Shown piece after piece: positions 36,471-48,902 of a DNA stretch of 64,000 nucleotides. The notes below the pieces were generated by a model. It was given only the letters and a program-made list of their open reading frames with translations, was not told the DNA's origin and searched no databases. Position 1 is the first letter of the stretch, and each line of letters opens with the position of its first letter. The translations under genes were made by a program, and so were the position numbers. The stretch comes from Argentina anserina (taxonomy: Eukaryota; Streptophyta; Magnoliopsida; Rosales; Rosaceae): contig NC_065877.1 in NCBI RefSeq assembly GCF_933775445.1, positions 558,001-622,000 of the forward strand, given 5' to 3'.

Positions 36471-37776
36471 TCATAATAAAACATATTTAGAGTATTTCTC
36501 CATTTTCACCCTCCAAATGTGTTTCATCAAGTCTCTCTAGAGCTCTCTATATATGTAAACGGATTCGAGATCAGCAACACGGTCGTGAAACCGTTGTATA
36601 TTGGCTCTATCTCTACTGATTGGCTCAAAACGAATTCGATTCCCTCGTACATCCATCATAAACCCGGAAAGTCCTCATTGGGTTTTGCAAGTCTTCTTAT
36701 TCTGCACATTCTTCCTCAACATCCTCCACGTACTCTTTCTCAACAATCATGTTATGCAATATAATGCAAGCTAACATGATGTTAGTCATTACCGATTTGT
36801 GGTGCATTGTACAACTATGACGTATAATTGCTCATTGAGATTGCAAGATGCCAAAGGCCCTCTCCACATTTTTCTGGTATGCCTCATGTTTCTTTGTAAA
36901 GAGCTTATCTTGCGGTGTCTGGGGATTGGGAATTATTTTTGAAAAATGTAGAATATCCTTTGCTATATTTCGTCAGCCAGATAATAAGATGTCGAGTACC
37001 TCTGTTTGTAGACTTCGTAGACGGCAGTTGAGTCTCTTCCGACAAGGATCTATGAGAACACATTCGATAGGTGGAGCACGTTAATGTCATATTTAGCTCC
37101 AGGACACCCAAAGAAACTGTGCCATATCCAGGTATCATAGGAGACCACGACTTCTAGGATAACCGTTGAGAAACCCTTTCGACTTGAGTATACCCCTTGA
37201 TAGGTGGTTGGGCAGTTCTTCCACTCCTAGTGCATGCAGTCGATGCTTCCAATCATACCTGGAAAGCCTCGATGTTTGCCTTTAGCTAGTAGTCGCGTGA
37301 GGTCTGTCGGTGTTGGACTGCATAGGAATCTTGGACCATAGAGGTGAACCACTTGCCTGTAAAACTCCTTCATATAATGGAGGGTAGTCGATTCTCCCAT
37401 CATTGTAATTTCAGTACATTGATACGCAGCTGACCCGTACGCTAGCATTCATAGAGCCCCCGATTCTCTTTTGTTGGGAAAGTAGCCCTAGCAAACCAGT
37501 GGTGTCTTCTCTTTGGTGCCAAGATTGGTCATGGTTGCATAAGTCTATCATGATAATGTTAAATCGGTCTCTGCTCATCCTGTACCTCCGGCGAAAGTCT
37601 TGTGAGTCGAAGATTAGTCGTTCGATGAAGTAATCTTCCATAAGATTGTGTCTCATAGATAGCCTCTGACGTGGCTTATTCGGTTTTTTACCGCGACGTG
37701 AACCGCTTGGCCATGCTGGTTCATCGTCGTGTTGTGCTTCCGCCATGATAAGCTGATTGACGAATGATTGCTCCAT
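36471..37776 (-). pseudogene. PIF/Harbinger transposase (DDE, HARBI1-like), decayed
   Basis: The transposase cuts and moves the element. Reading starts with MEQSFVNQLIMAEAQ at 37776. Family signatures follow: RRYRMSRDRFNIIM, then after a frame change near 37450 LLAKGKHRGFPGMIGSIDCM with the first catalytic Asp. Next come WEWKNCPTTYQG, LFTKKHEAYQKNVERAFGIL and ACIILHNMIVE, and a tail RDLMKHIW before the final stop at 36471. At least one frameshift and several stops interrupt it, including one just after AFGILQSQ. It faces ORF1 from the opposite strand. The family is certain and it cannot be active as it stands. Confidence 0.82.
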
Positions 37777-38301
37777 ATGGTCATCTTATTTTTGTTGACG
37801 TTGTCTCCGCTTGAAAAAAATTGTGGAAGCTGAAAGGATTCACTAGTGCATGAACAAGGATATGTTGCTAAGTGTTTAAATAGAAGGATTCTAAATATGC
37901 TTTGATTCTTCATAATGGTGTGAATATAAAATGAGTGATATTAGACAATTTATAACCAATTGGTCGAAAATCTCACCGGAAAACTGGTCCAATAATGTTT
38001 CCGACAATGACAGGTGGCAATGACACGTGTCAATTCTCTATTTGTCAAAAATGTATCAAAAATCTTGTATAATATCGAGTCGATAAGACACCTGGCACAT
38101 TATTATTAGTTGTAAATATATCCGGATTTTTTTTAATCATTTCACAATAAGACAAAATTGAATTGCTTAAGCAAATTGTGAATGAGTGTGTGGAAAAATT
38201 GATTTGCTTGAGCAAATGTTGAAATCGATTTGCTTGAAGCAAAATTTGCTTCCGGACTCACCATTTACTTGAGCAAACTCATTTTATAGGTGCATATGCT
38301 C

Positions 38302-39214
38302 TTATATATTCCTTTATATTCTATAGGCGTATTATGGTTCTGAATAGTATACCTTGATTGGAATGGAATTGAACATGCACCGGCATGCAGCGCGAGAAAA
38401 TTCAGAAAGCATGGCTGTGCAAGAGTAATATCAGCTTCTTAGTAAAGAAAAATAAAATGCGCGCTGTTATAGAAAGCAGAAAGATGCCAACAATCGTATC
38501 AAAAAAAAAACAAAGATGCCAACAACCAAGCTAGCATTGATTTTGAGGGACCAAGCAAAATTTATGCATCTTCAAAATTATCGGACCAGTAGAACGATCC
38601 AGACTCCAGAGTCCCAGATTTGTAGTATAAATGGGTTGTAGGAGCCTTTATAATAAGTTAATAACCAACTACTAAACACAACATATTCCTTATAATTAAA
38701 TTCACTTAGCTGGAAAATAAACATTTTCGAGTGTTCAAGTAACAAGCTTCATTAGCTATTCCAGATGTAGAAGCGTGTTGTCAGCTTTTCAACCTTTCTT
38801 CTTATTATCGAATATGGAGGCTCTTTAATTTTCACAACGGTAAGCATGCATCTGATTTGATTTGGAACTCATGTCCTTTACTTGGTCATGTACTACAGCC
38901 CGCCGGTAGCCTTAATTTAGCTTCAAATGATATGACAATTACCCGTTACTAATTGAGAGTACAACTAATTAAGCATAATTAGATTAATTTGAGGGCTGCA
39001 GTTACATTAACTTGCCTCTTCGTCGGCATTTATAACAGAATTCAAGCCTCATGAGGTTCAACTGCAATATAGACGTACTGTAAATCATACCTGTACTGGA
39101 CATCTATATTACTATATACATACACACACACATACACAGTTTAATTAGGACCTTGGGTTGATCCGACGTCCCTTTATTCATTAGAAGCGATATTAATTTC
39201 TACGTATACGTAGT
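38302..39214. other. Intergenic region, no gene seen
   Basis: AT-rich sequence after the Harbinger element, with no gene, RNA or repeat that I can support. Confidence 0.5.
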
Positions 39215-39697
39215 ATAGTAAAATCTCATTAAATTAATATTCAATTAATTAATAACTTTACTAAAATAATAATTTTTACCAGTCCCAACTTAGGGCCAAC
39301 GTGCTAAATTAATATTTCGTTAAATTTATAAAATAATAGAGTTTCGAGAGTTTACATGGATCTCATCAAATATATAAATTAATAATAGTTTAATTTATAT
39401 ACATCTATGAGGATCTCATTGAAGAATGAATATTATCATCAAATAAAATAATATAATATATAGGAGTAATCGGACAACATAATATTTTGAACAACGGTGT
39501 CAATAATAAATCCAACAATTTGTGTATGAACGAAATATAAAACTCTTTTTATTCTTAAAAGTGAAAGAAAATATTTATTATACCATGATAAATTAATAGA
39601 TTATTAATTTATCGATATATTAATATCTCGTTAAAATAATAAATTTTCTTAGTCCCGACCTTATTAATTTATAAAGTTATTACTGTAATAAGATTTT
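39215..39697. mobile_element. Possible AT-rich MITE
   Basis: Starts near TAGTAAAATCTCATTAAATT and ends near TACTGTAATAAGATTTTT. The outer parts are weakly inverted, and AATAATAAATTTT followed by AGTCCC recurs near 39270 and 39640. This resembles a widespread plant MITE of this composition, but the ends and target duplication are uncertain. Confidence 0.35.
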
Positions 39698-40641
39698 TGA
39701 GAAGAAAAAAAGTTACGTCATTTAATTACGGCACAGTTCCATTTCCGATCTCAAATCAAGTAATGAACAAGGAAATAAATTGAAATAATGTACTTCCACG
39801 TTCTATGACCAGATAATTAACTAGGGTTCATTATAAACAAGGATGAATTTCTTTAGTTGTTTTGTTTTTTCTTTTTTTGAATGATCTTTAGTTGTTTTTT
39901 CAAGCAGGCACAAATAGCTAGTTCGAAAACCTATCCAGGATCAAAATGAGCTTATCTCCGTAAGCTGACTATTAGTCTCGAAATTAAAATTCAAGACGGA
40001 ACAATTTTGTGGCTAAAGACGCCTAGACTAATCTGTTTTGATCTGAGTATGTAAATTTTTTGTTGTCCCCATAGGGGATTTATCGATTAATGTCATAGTT
40101 GTGCAGTGCTTCACTTCTTGGAGAGAACACATGTACTATAGAGAACAGGTAACATGAATATGCAACATATTTGGCGGCTAATTAAGTTAATGGAAATTTA
40201 TTTGGAGGCTTCACGATCAAACTTCATCAGTACTTAATTTGCTGGACCATAGCAATTTATTTCAGAAAAAATTCATACTGGCAAGGGCAGGGTCATGCTT
40301 CTACTGCGTGCAGTGATTGAGCACGGTACGTAAGCTTATAGCCTTATATGCTGTATGCATCTATTAGCTGTATAAAATAATGAACAATAATGATCCATCA
40401 GTTTATGGCCTATCCTTTATTTGTAGGATTTGTTTTTCCCAACTGATATTGGATGGAAACTATGAAGTGTGCCACTCAAGTAGTTGCCTTTCATATATCT
40501 TGTGCATGGGAGCAATTAAGTAATAACCTACAGTATTACAAAAAAAAAAAATTGCTCGGGCTGTTAATTTGTGCAATATTTAGAGCTCTGTGTTTTATTA
40601 TTTTGAGTAAATAGATGTCATGGAGAAGCTTGACAACAAAT
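39698..40641. other. Intergenic region, no gene seen
   Basis: No gene is supported before the tRNA. A poly-A run lies at about 40540-40551. Confidence 0.5.
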
Positions 40642-40714
40642 GACTCTGTGTCTCAATGGATAAGGCGCTGGTCTACGAAACCAGAGATTCTGGGTTCGAT
40701 CCCCAGCAGAGTCG
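40642..40714 (+). tRNA. tRNA-Arg (anticodon ACG)
   Basis: A 73-nt cloverleaf. The acceptor stem GACTCTG pairs with CAGAGTC. The D-loop contains TCAATGGATAA, and the anticodon stem CTGGT/ACCAG encloses the loop CTACGAA with anticodon ACG. The T-arm has GGTTCGATCC, and G is the discriminator base. There is no intron. A CAA-rich stretch (GACAACAAA) just upstream matches plant tRNA transcription starts, and a TTTTTT run soon after the 3' end fits a Pol III stop. It lies alone, on the strand opposite the GDSL genes. Confidence 0.96.
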
Positions 40715-41080
40715 AAATATTTTTTCTTTGTGCAATATGCTGTACTCGATCTGTAATTGTTGTGTTGAGGTGACGTCTTGGTGGCTATAGTTTTTATTTT
40801 TCTCCGTTCAGCAAGATATAGATATAAACTTCATCAAGGGTCGATAAGCCGGAATGAAAGACAAATTAATTAACAGAGAAAGAGCTAGCTAGCTAGCTTG
40901 GATTTCATTTGCAAACCATCACACAATTATTTCCAATAATACAGTTTCCCCATGACATATCACTGGGAAATAAATAATGGCGTTACAACTAACAAGACAC
41001 ATTACAAATTAGAGATAGTAATTAAATAACTTCACACAGACATGCAGAACCCTTGCCTTCAGCTATAGAGATCGACTTGA

Positions 41081-44000
41081 CTAGGTCCTTGAGTTGTCGA
41101 GGGCCAACATAGTACTGAGATTCATGGGGTGCATGTACTTATTAGTCCCGGTCAGGATTTGCCGCACAATGATCCTGTTAGCCTTCTCCGAAGGATGGAA
41201 TGGATCCCAAAACGCGTACAATTCTCGGTTGGGGCACAGGTTCGAAAGTGGCGTGCATAGTCCGATTCCATTGTAAGGTCCTTGGCCACAACAGGCTACC
41301 TTTGATGTCACAAACCCGTAGGCACCGGGGTCACTTACGAAATCCATATGCATTTCGTAGGCGTTTGCGGCGATGAAGACGTTAGACCCGATTTCGCTGT
41401 TGAGCGAGTTGATCATTTGAACTAGCTGCGGGTTGAAGAGCGAGGCGGCGCGTTGAAGCTCAACGGAGCACTCCCCGTTTCGGCTACGCATGGCAAGCTC
41501 GGCGGGGACACAGCCTAGCGGTCCTGTGCCTGTGACCAGGACTTGACGAGCTCCCAGTTCGTACAGCCTCTGCATTTTGTTAGTAACATGATCTCGATCA
41601 ATTTTTTTTATCGTTAAGGTTCATGTGGTAGTTTATATATGTATATTTGAGTCAGACATGAATAGCCACCAGCTACTACTACGTACGTACTGAAAGGAAA
41701 TTGGTTAGAAAGGCTACAAAGAAAATGACCAGCACTAATTAGGCTATAAGATGAATTGCCTCAATAAAGAGACGATGACAACTAGCTAGGTAATTAGCAA
41801 ATTAAATATGTCAGCGTACGTGGATACCTGATAAGTCCTCAATAATATATATGAGCAGTGATATATGAAACAATTTTTCAGTCCTCCCAACCACGTGACA
41901 TGACAATATCTAGTGGTACTTCATTCCAATCACTATTTGACACTTATGATTTAATTAAAAAATTTATATTTAAGCTATTTTATCAAATATTATTTTAGGT
42001 TTCTTTCTAAAACCATAAACCCTAATACCCTAATACTTATACTCTAAAATCTTATACCCTAAACTCTAAACCCGAAATTTTAGTTCAAAATTATCAATAC
42101 CCATGAAGGTCATTTCACAAATAATAAAAATATGTAAAATTATAATTTTGGCGTAATAAATTCATATGTCAAAATATAACAGGTGAGGAGAACAATTTGA
42201 CATTACCATGTGGTTCTCCGGGAGCACTAAAAAAAATTTCCGTGATATATGGCCTCACAAATTTAGGTCTTAATTCTATGTGTCAAGACTCAAGACTAGT
42301 CACATAGACACATTATATTATTTCCAAAACTATGCAACATCATTATTAAGTAAACAGACTATCAAATCATTTCAAATCTAATGATTATTATTTATTTTGA
42401 AAATATCTAATGGTTATAATTTTTTCTTTATATTTGACTTCGTTTTTCCCTTAATTAAGTTCGATTACTTAATGATAATTTCTTACATCTTTAGTTACAA
42501 ATATCTCATGAATTTAATTAATATCTTAATATATTTTCTTTCCATATTTATATATTTAATTTGACTTTCTTTAATTTACTAGTTAGTGCAACTATGTAGG
42601 GAAATAAACCTTTTTATAAATAAAATACGATTTCAATATGAATTTTGTTAGAATTACACAATATATTTAGTGCAAATTATATATTCAAATTATATATTTT
42701 ATAGATGATTTATATATAGGGCCTTATATATGCGTATATTCATATGTATTCACATATTCAAAACAAATATGCATTCAAAAAATATATATTTTTAACCTTT
42801 TTTTTTCTTTTCTGGAGTTTATTTGGTGTTTTTTTTGTAATCAAAGAAAAAAAATTTGAGAAAAATATATTGAGGAAAAAATAGAACTCAAAATGTATAG
42901 AATAAAATATGGCTTTTAGATATTTTCAAAAAATAATAATAACCATCAGATTTAGAATTATTTGATGGTATTTCTACTTAACATCGATATTGCATAAATT
43001 TGGAAAGAATACGATGCGTCTATGTGACTAGGCTTGACATATAAGATTAAGGTATTTGAGGTCTAAATTTTTAAGGCTAACAATCATTTTCGAATACATA
43101 TATCATTTCATTAGCACCAATGCATTATTGAGGTTTATTACGTAGGACTGTAGGAGACCTCTGATCTCATTATATCTTTGTAGCCTTGGTTCATTAATTT
43201 TCTAATCCTTTTATATGTTAATGGTTCAACCGCACATATTTTTTCCACCAATTAATGTTTTGGTCTCTCAAATAGTTCAAACTTCAAAGTAAGCAGATAT
43301 AAACCCCAAGTGCAATTGACCAAAGCCATAAAAGGCATAAATGCCTATCAAATTGCTTGCTGGTCTCACCAACCAAAGCAAATCTTTCATGACTCCTTCG
43401 CTCCTTGTTCCCCCTTCAGTCACATCACCATTACTACTCACTCTAATTTCCTATATATGACCATGCTTTAGGGCATCTATTGTATGGTTAATTATATGGC
43501 ATGGTAGCTTGAATAAGTAAACGATAGATGGAAAACTTAATGAAGTGGATTTTTATAATGGAGCTGAAACAAGATAATATAGTACTTACGTTGAGGATTT
43601 TGCGATACTCGGAGATGAGGTAGACGACGTAGTCAGGGAGAGAGTACTGACGAGACCTAGCAGAGAACGGTACCAAGTAGTAGTTGTTCACAAAGTCATT
43701 ACCACCAAGTGTTATAAGAACAAGTGCGTCGTTTACAAGGCTTTGAGTCTGATCAGGTCCGATAAGGGCACTCACTCTTGTCTGATATTGTTCGAAGTAC
43801 TCCAGTTGCTTGGTGATTCTGATTATGTTAAGCTGCCAAACGATGCACATTTTTATGTCATTGATACGCAAAAGATGCAAAATAACTACGTACCGACACA
43901 TGTATCATTTCACTCACTCAAATATCACATCATGTTTCAGCTTTAAATGTTATGCATTTTTTTTTCTGTGACAAAGAGCTTAAATATTATACACTTTAAA

Positions 44001-44607
44001 CTTGGATATATATAATAGCTGAGCCCTAGCTAGCTTTGCTGCCACGGGTTATATCTTAACAAATAACAAGTACGTAGGGTATCAGATCGATGCAAAACAT
44101 TATCGAGTACGTTAGCTACTAGCTAGGATGGACTTACAAACTGGATTCCAGTGTCATTTAGGATACCAATCCCAGCGGAAGCAAAGTTGGCACCAACAAG
44201 TAGATTTTCTCCTGTGAGGTGAGGACTCAAGTATGGCAATGTAGGTTCTGAGCCAAGTGACTCACCTGAAATTAAGCATGCATGCAATTAGACCAATGAA
44301 AAGGAATTAACGCTAAGAAATTTCTAAATGCCAGCTCGCGAGTGCTGGCTGCATGAGAATTAAGCATACTGATGAGGTCTGGTATGTTGAGGCCATTAGA
44401 AAAGCGGCCGGTTGGTCTGTGAGTCGGGTAATCGATCCCATAAGGGTACGAGTCGGCCCTGGCAGTGGTGATCAAGTAGTCATTGTTGCCACTGTCCACC
44501 AGCGAATCTCCGAAAACGAAAAATGCCCGTGCCTCGGCTTGACGACCGGCACAAGTAACCAGCAGGACCAAAGCAACCCAAGCAGCCAACATTGTGTTTG
44601 TATGCAT
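41081..44607 (-). CDS. GDSL esterase/lipase, LTL1-like (copy C)
   Basis: Third tandem GDSL lipase and the closest to Arabidopsis LTL1 as I recall it. Exons are 44370-44607, 44138-44265, 43590-43832 and 41081-41569, giving 365 residues. The signal peptide follows MHTNTM; the Met at 44592 (MLAAW) is an alternative start. Block I is [16 protein letters not shown], block [18 protein letters not shown], block [23 protein letters not shown] and the Asp/His block [10 protein letters not shown], where copies A and B have DAFHPS. Exons 4 and 5 of the other copies are fused here ([14 protein letters not shown]) with no scar, a clean intron loss. The intron 41570-43589 has grown to 2.0 kb and carries a foldback element. 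Confidence 0.94.
42251..43079. mobile_element. Foldback element with ~180-bp inverted arms
   Basis: The left arm (about 42251-42430) and right arm (about 42905-43079, reversed) match over their length with indels. Shared blocks include AAATTTAG, AGTCACATAGAC, TTATGCAA or CTATGCAA, ATCTAATG or ATCTGATG, and TTTTGAAAATATCTAA. Long arms without a transposase suggest a Mutator-type MITE. I could not confirm a target duplication. It lies in intron 3 of GDSL copy C. Confidence 0.65.
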
Positions 44608-44717
44608 TATGAAGAACCTGCAGGTTGCAAGAAACTCCTATCTAAAAACACTTGTTTCTTGCTCAGTAAGCTGCGCTCCACTGGTAGTGAAGTGAAGGAA
44701 GATATTTACTAGCTAGG

Positions 44718-44725
44718 TATATATA
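44718..44725 (-). promoter_or_regulatory. Probable TATA box of GDSL copy C
   Basis: TATATATA on the minus strand lies about 111 bp above the first Met, a spacing similar to copy A. Confidence 0.4.
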
Positions 44726-47700
44726 TTGCTCATGCCTCAATTGTTTGGCATTGTATTAATGGCGCCAAGGTTAACAAAACTGGGCCACCATATTTACAGA
44801 AGCTGATAGTTCCGCCATGGTAGTTGCTGCATTACACTGTACTCATCCACAATCACCTGCTAAAATGACAATTTCTTTGAAATTTGGTAATATCTGCATT
44901 GGAAATTTTGATATACAGTAGGTGAATTGACAATAATATCTACCAAGATTGCAAATTTACATGGAGAAAAAAATGAAGTGATGTACATAAAGATTCATCA
45001 GCTTTGCTACCTACTTATTACAGCTTTAAAAAGCCACCAATAAAAAATTTTCAGCCCTAGTGATACAGTTTGCTATATGTGCGAAAGACATAAAACCAAG
45101 TTCTGAAGCATAATTGATCATCGTGATGTCCTTTTTCATTCATTCAGAAATAACTTTTCCTTATTTATGAGACTGTGTTATTGTATCAATTTATGAACAA
45201 CCAATTGCGTGTGCCAGGGATATCATTCTCTTTCTCTGTAACAGACACAAACACACATGGCTGATATATTTTTATTTTTCCTGTCCTTGGTTAAATGGCA
45301 GGAAACAGTAAAGCACCTCATCAAATTCATGATCTGGGCTAGTATTTTATTACTGAATTAGGTTGATAAACTAGTGCTCCTTTCGATTGAGGGAATTATA
45401 TATTCGATCTCCGAGTGGAATGAAAAACATGCAGTCACTTAACAAACAAAGCTTCTTTTGTTCCCAAATCCTCTAATTATCCGCAAGCGGAAAGAAGCCC
45501 AAAGAGTAAAGATCGTATACAAGAAAAACATCCATGATGCATGTATGCTTGATAACTATCAAGTGAACGGGAAGCAATTTATTGATCTGACAGTTGCTTA
45601 TAGTATCTAGAAACACAGTTGCTTATACCAGTCTATACTTAAGTATAAATAATGTAATGCTTGCTGGGTTTATAGCTGACTGAAACTTGCTATAATAAGA
45701 AGTCTAATTATCCTAACAAACACACATTTGAGCTATCCTTTAGACAGAAATTTTTGACATTTTAGATCTACCTTAGAGTTGAAGAGATGATGGTCATACT
45801 GGGAATGAGGGAACAGACTGAAGGCAAAAGATTAATAAGCCATGTGATCAAAATAAATAAGGTGGGGTGAGATTCAACTACTTCTAAGAAGAGGCTCTTC
45901 ATCTACCACTTCAGTGCACATTCAATCAACTTAATTTAGGTAAAAGTTTTAGATGTCACTTATTGATCTCACCAAACCCCCCAAAATGCTTGAGATATAT
46001 AGTAGCCTTCAATTCCAGATCATTTACATATGCAATGTCACCAACATTATGGTAAGATCAAAGCATTCAAAGGCCTCTCATGAAGGTTAATGGAATATGT
46101 TTTAATTTCATCCCTTGGTGTTAATATATATTTTGTCACAGTCCCTCTAGTTATTTCTTTTACCGTACCCCAGAATAACAATATCTAGGAACACCTTATG
46201 TTACAGCTTTATTCTTGGTCAATATGCAGTAGTCATTAAGACTCTGTCGTCTCAGAATCACAACAGCACGAAAAGACAAAGCAGAACCACCCGCATTGTT
46301 TTCCCAGTGAAATTGTCAGTTTGAATTAGCATTTAACTCTCATGAATGCATGCGGCTCCTGCAAAATCCACTCGTACACACATAAGATTACTGCAGATTA
46401 AAATCCATACCTACACACATAAAATCCACTGCAGAGTACTATATTATACTATAAGATTCAGATCAAAACCTGGAGATTTTTATGTGCAGCCCTGCACAAC
46501 GAAATAAATTTCCCAATTTGGTAATAAATAACCAAGGGTTTTGAAAAAAAAAAAAGACATAGCGCGCATAATTACCTAATCATTTTGGAAGAGAAGATTT
46601 CTCGCATAGTTTTTGATTCTGAAATTATGATACAACTATACAAGTAAGGTATATATGAGTGTTCGTATATAGAGATTGAATATGATGCCAGGATTGCCAG
46701 CTTCTTCTGCAACAATTCCTTCATCACATGGCATAGCTAAATTAGACCAGCATGCCAACTGTACAATAAGAAACAGACATCTCCCGCAGACCGCAGATCG
46801 GATCGAATTCGAAGGACCCATATATGAACTTTGAAGCCGGTCTTTTCAGGCTCTTAAATTCTCACCAAGTACTTGGATTCAATGCATGTACAGTATTTGC
46901 AAGTGTCTTACCCTTCTAGTTCCGATTCTACAGTAAATAATCTTTTCCACTTTTGGTAACCTTGAAATTCGATCACTTGTGAAATTCAACATGCATGGAC
47001 GGTAATTTGGGTTTTTAGTTAATTAAATTTGGATAAGAATTTATCCACCATTATATTATTACCGTAATTAAACTATGTACCGGAACAACCTCTCTCTGGT
47101 CGATCAATTACCGGAAGGAAGTGTATTCCTATGAATTAATCAGATCTACGAGGGAATATTATAAAACACCTCAGGGTTATTAATACTCTAGCATGATAAT
47201 ATGACATGCTTGGAGGACTCCTTGAAGTCGATCGGTCATCCCTTCAGATATATAAAGCTTGGTTTTGTCTGATATCTATATGCTCGGCAATTGATATTGG
47301 ATCAAAGTTTTCGATCACGCACGTACTACCTGTTTATCAAAATCTGTCATGTTCCTATTTATCTGTACAATTACTTAGCTTTATGATTTTAATTTTGAAA
47401 GAGAAGTCTGAATAATTGACTCGAGGCTAGGTGTTCGAACCATAAAAGAATAAACATTTCATGACTGCGCGAAGGATATATTGCTTTGATTAAGATAACA
47501 GTCACCAAATAGATCGAAACTAATTGGTCACATTAAGTAGTGATGTTGAGAGCTACCAAATAGCATTTGCAGGATTTGATAGTCATGTGCCCCAATTAGT
47601 CGGATATGCAAACAGAAGAACATAAACTCTTTGACTTGAAAGTTTTTAGAGTTTTGCTTAGTTTTGAATACACATTCAGCATACAATAATTGATTATGAC

Positions 47701-48197
47701 ATGCAAGATCGGTATGAACCTGCATGCATCACCCACACAAGATTATTTGGTCTCCCATAATTTGTGGACTTAAAAAGGGACACGATCGAAGAGACTCTTC
47801 TTATTATAGAGTTGGGTTGTTGCTTTCTGTTTGGCCAAGACACTTCTTATACAATAGATTTTTGCATATACAAATAAAAGTGAACCCTTGTTGGTCAAGG
47901 CTCGAAGGATCCCTCTATAAAGTTTAGGGGGTGAAAACTATATATAGCTCAGTGACTAGGAGATTAACTCGAAGGAAGTTCCCACAAATGGGATTCATAT
48001 ATATTCATATTTTGTTTTTGAGTCGCGTCATACATAAAGGATAAAAATAGTCAACATTTGCAGTAAAACAAAAGCTAATTCCAATAGACCACAAAACATA
48101 CCAAAAGAGGAAAAACCTTCCTAAAAGACCATATCCCGGCCATAAGGGGCAACTACAACCTAATATCCTCTGATCGAGCTTTGCTTATTCTAAACCT
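44726..48197. other. Intergenic region, no gene seen
   Basis: About 3.5 kb with only short random ORFs. The right end should include the 3' UTR of the DREB-type gene. I found no transposon ends, tRNA or tandem array. Confidence 0.5.
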
Positions 48198-48824
48198 CTA
48201 CGTGCTCCATGGAACTTCTTCCAAAGAAGCATCCCAACTTACAAGTTCATTTCCACCCATCATAACTCCTAAATCATTCATCTCCAAGAACCCCCTCTCC
48301 CCACAAACTCCAGACCAGTCGGCACTCAACACAGGATTACTCTCCCACAGGCGATCATTCTCTCCACTATTGCTATTATTACAACCTCCATACACATCAC
48401 ACGCATATGTTTCATGCTTGTTATGCTCACCACCACCACCACCACCCCCTTGATCAGCAGAACCGGTCGTCATAGTGCTCGAACCTGAACTCGCTTTCGA
48501 AGACGATTGCATGGAGGCGGATGAGGATTGGTCCGGCAGGTTGAGCTTGGCGGAGGAGCCGTACAGCTTCCGGGCCGCATCGTCATAAGCCAGAGCTGCC
48601 TCCGTTGAAGTGTTGAAGGTGCCTAGCCACAGCCTAGCACCGCGTTTGGGCTCGCGTATTTCCGCCACCCATTTGCCCCAAGTCCTCTGCCTAACTCCTC
48701 TGAAAGTGCACGTAGCGTTCTCGGGGCCTCCCTTCCCTTTCATGCAGCCCTTTCTCGACCTTCCCGTGTTGTCTTTCTTCGTCACCTTTCTATCTTCGTC
48801 CTTTTCCATGATCACACCAAACAC
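48198..48824 (-). CDS. DREB2-type AP2/ERF transcription factor
   Basis: An intronless nuclear factor of 208 residues that should bind DRE/CRT (A/GCCGAC) sites in drought, heat or salt responses. A basic N-terminal stretch and the DREB2 signature [16 protein letters not shown] precede one AP2 domain (about residues 40-98: [19 protein letters not shown] through [16 protein letters not shown] sequence to KLNLP). The DREB-type Val14 and Glu19 are both there (WVAEIRE). The rest is Ser-rich, has a seven-Gly run after DQ, and ends with an acidic tail [12 protein letters not shown] that may activate transcription. It is shorter than DREB2A and closer to the DREB2D/2F type; I do not assign an exact orthologue. 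A possible minor start at Met6 does not change the domain. Confidence 0.9.
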   Translation of the reverse strand: MFGVIMEKDEDRKVTKKDNTGRSRKGCMKGKGGPENATCTFRGVRQRTWGKWVAEIREPKRGARLWLGTFNTSTEAALAYDDAARKLYGSSAKLNLPDQSSSASMQSSSKASSGSSTMTTGSADQGGGGGGGEHNKHETYACDVYGGCNNSNSGENDRLWESNPVLSADWSGVCGERGFLEMNDLGVMMGGNELVSWDASLEEVPWST

Positions 48825-48894
48825 GGCCTTAGCAATAAGGTTTTGGGAAATCTAGGACTAGACATGCAGGGATAGGAGATAAGGCGCAGTAATG

Positions 48895-48902
48895 CTTAAA
48901 TA
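48895..48902 (-). promoter_or_regulatory. Possible TATA box of the DREB2-type gene
   Basis: TATTTAAG on the minus strand lies about 71-78 bp above the start codon. Judged by position and sequence only. Confidence 0.4.

Larger units (their letters stand above)
34550..38301. mobile_element. PIF/Harbinger DNA transposon, two-gene, decayed
   Basis: The ends are GAGCATCTGCACC on the left and, reverse-complemented, GAGCATATGCACC on the right, flanked by the 3-bp duplication TTA (34547-34549 and 38302-38304). The 3.75-kb interior holds both genes expected of an autonomous element: a Myb/trihelix-like ORF1 on the plus strand and a DDE transposase on the minus strand, facing each other. Both carry stop codons or frameshifts, so this copy is inactive. 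The palindromic motif TTTGCTTGAGCAAA and variants recur just inside both ends and may be transposase binding sites. It sits between GDSL copies B and C. Confidence 0.88.

Noticed and set aside
41995..42075. CCCTAA-like words resembling telomere repeat
   Set aside because: Only a few scattered, irregular matches (CCCTAATACCCTAATACT). Too degenerate for an interstitial telomere tract.
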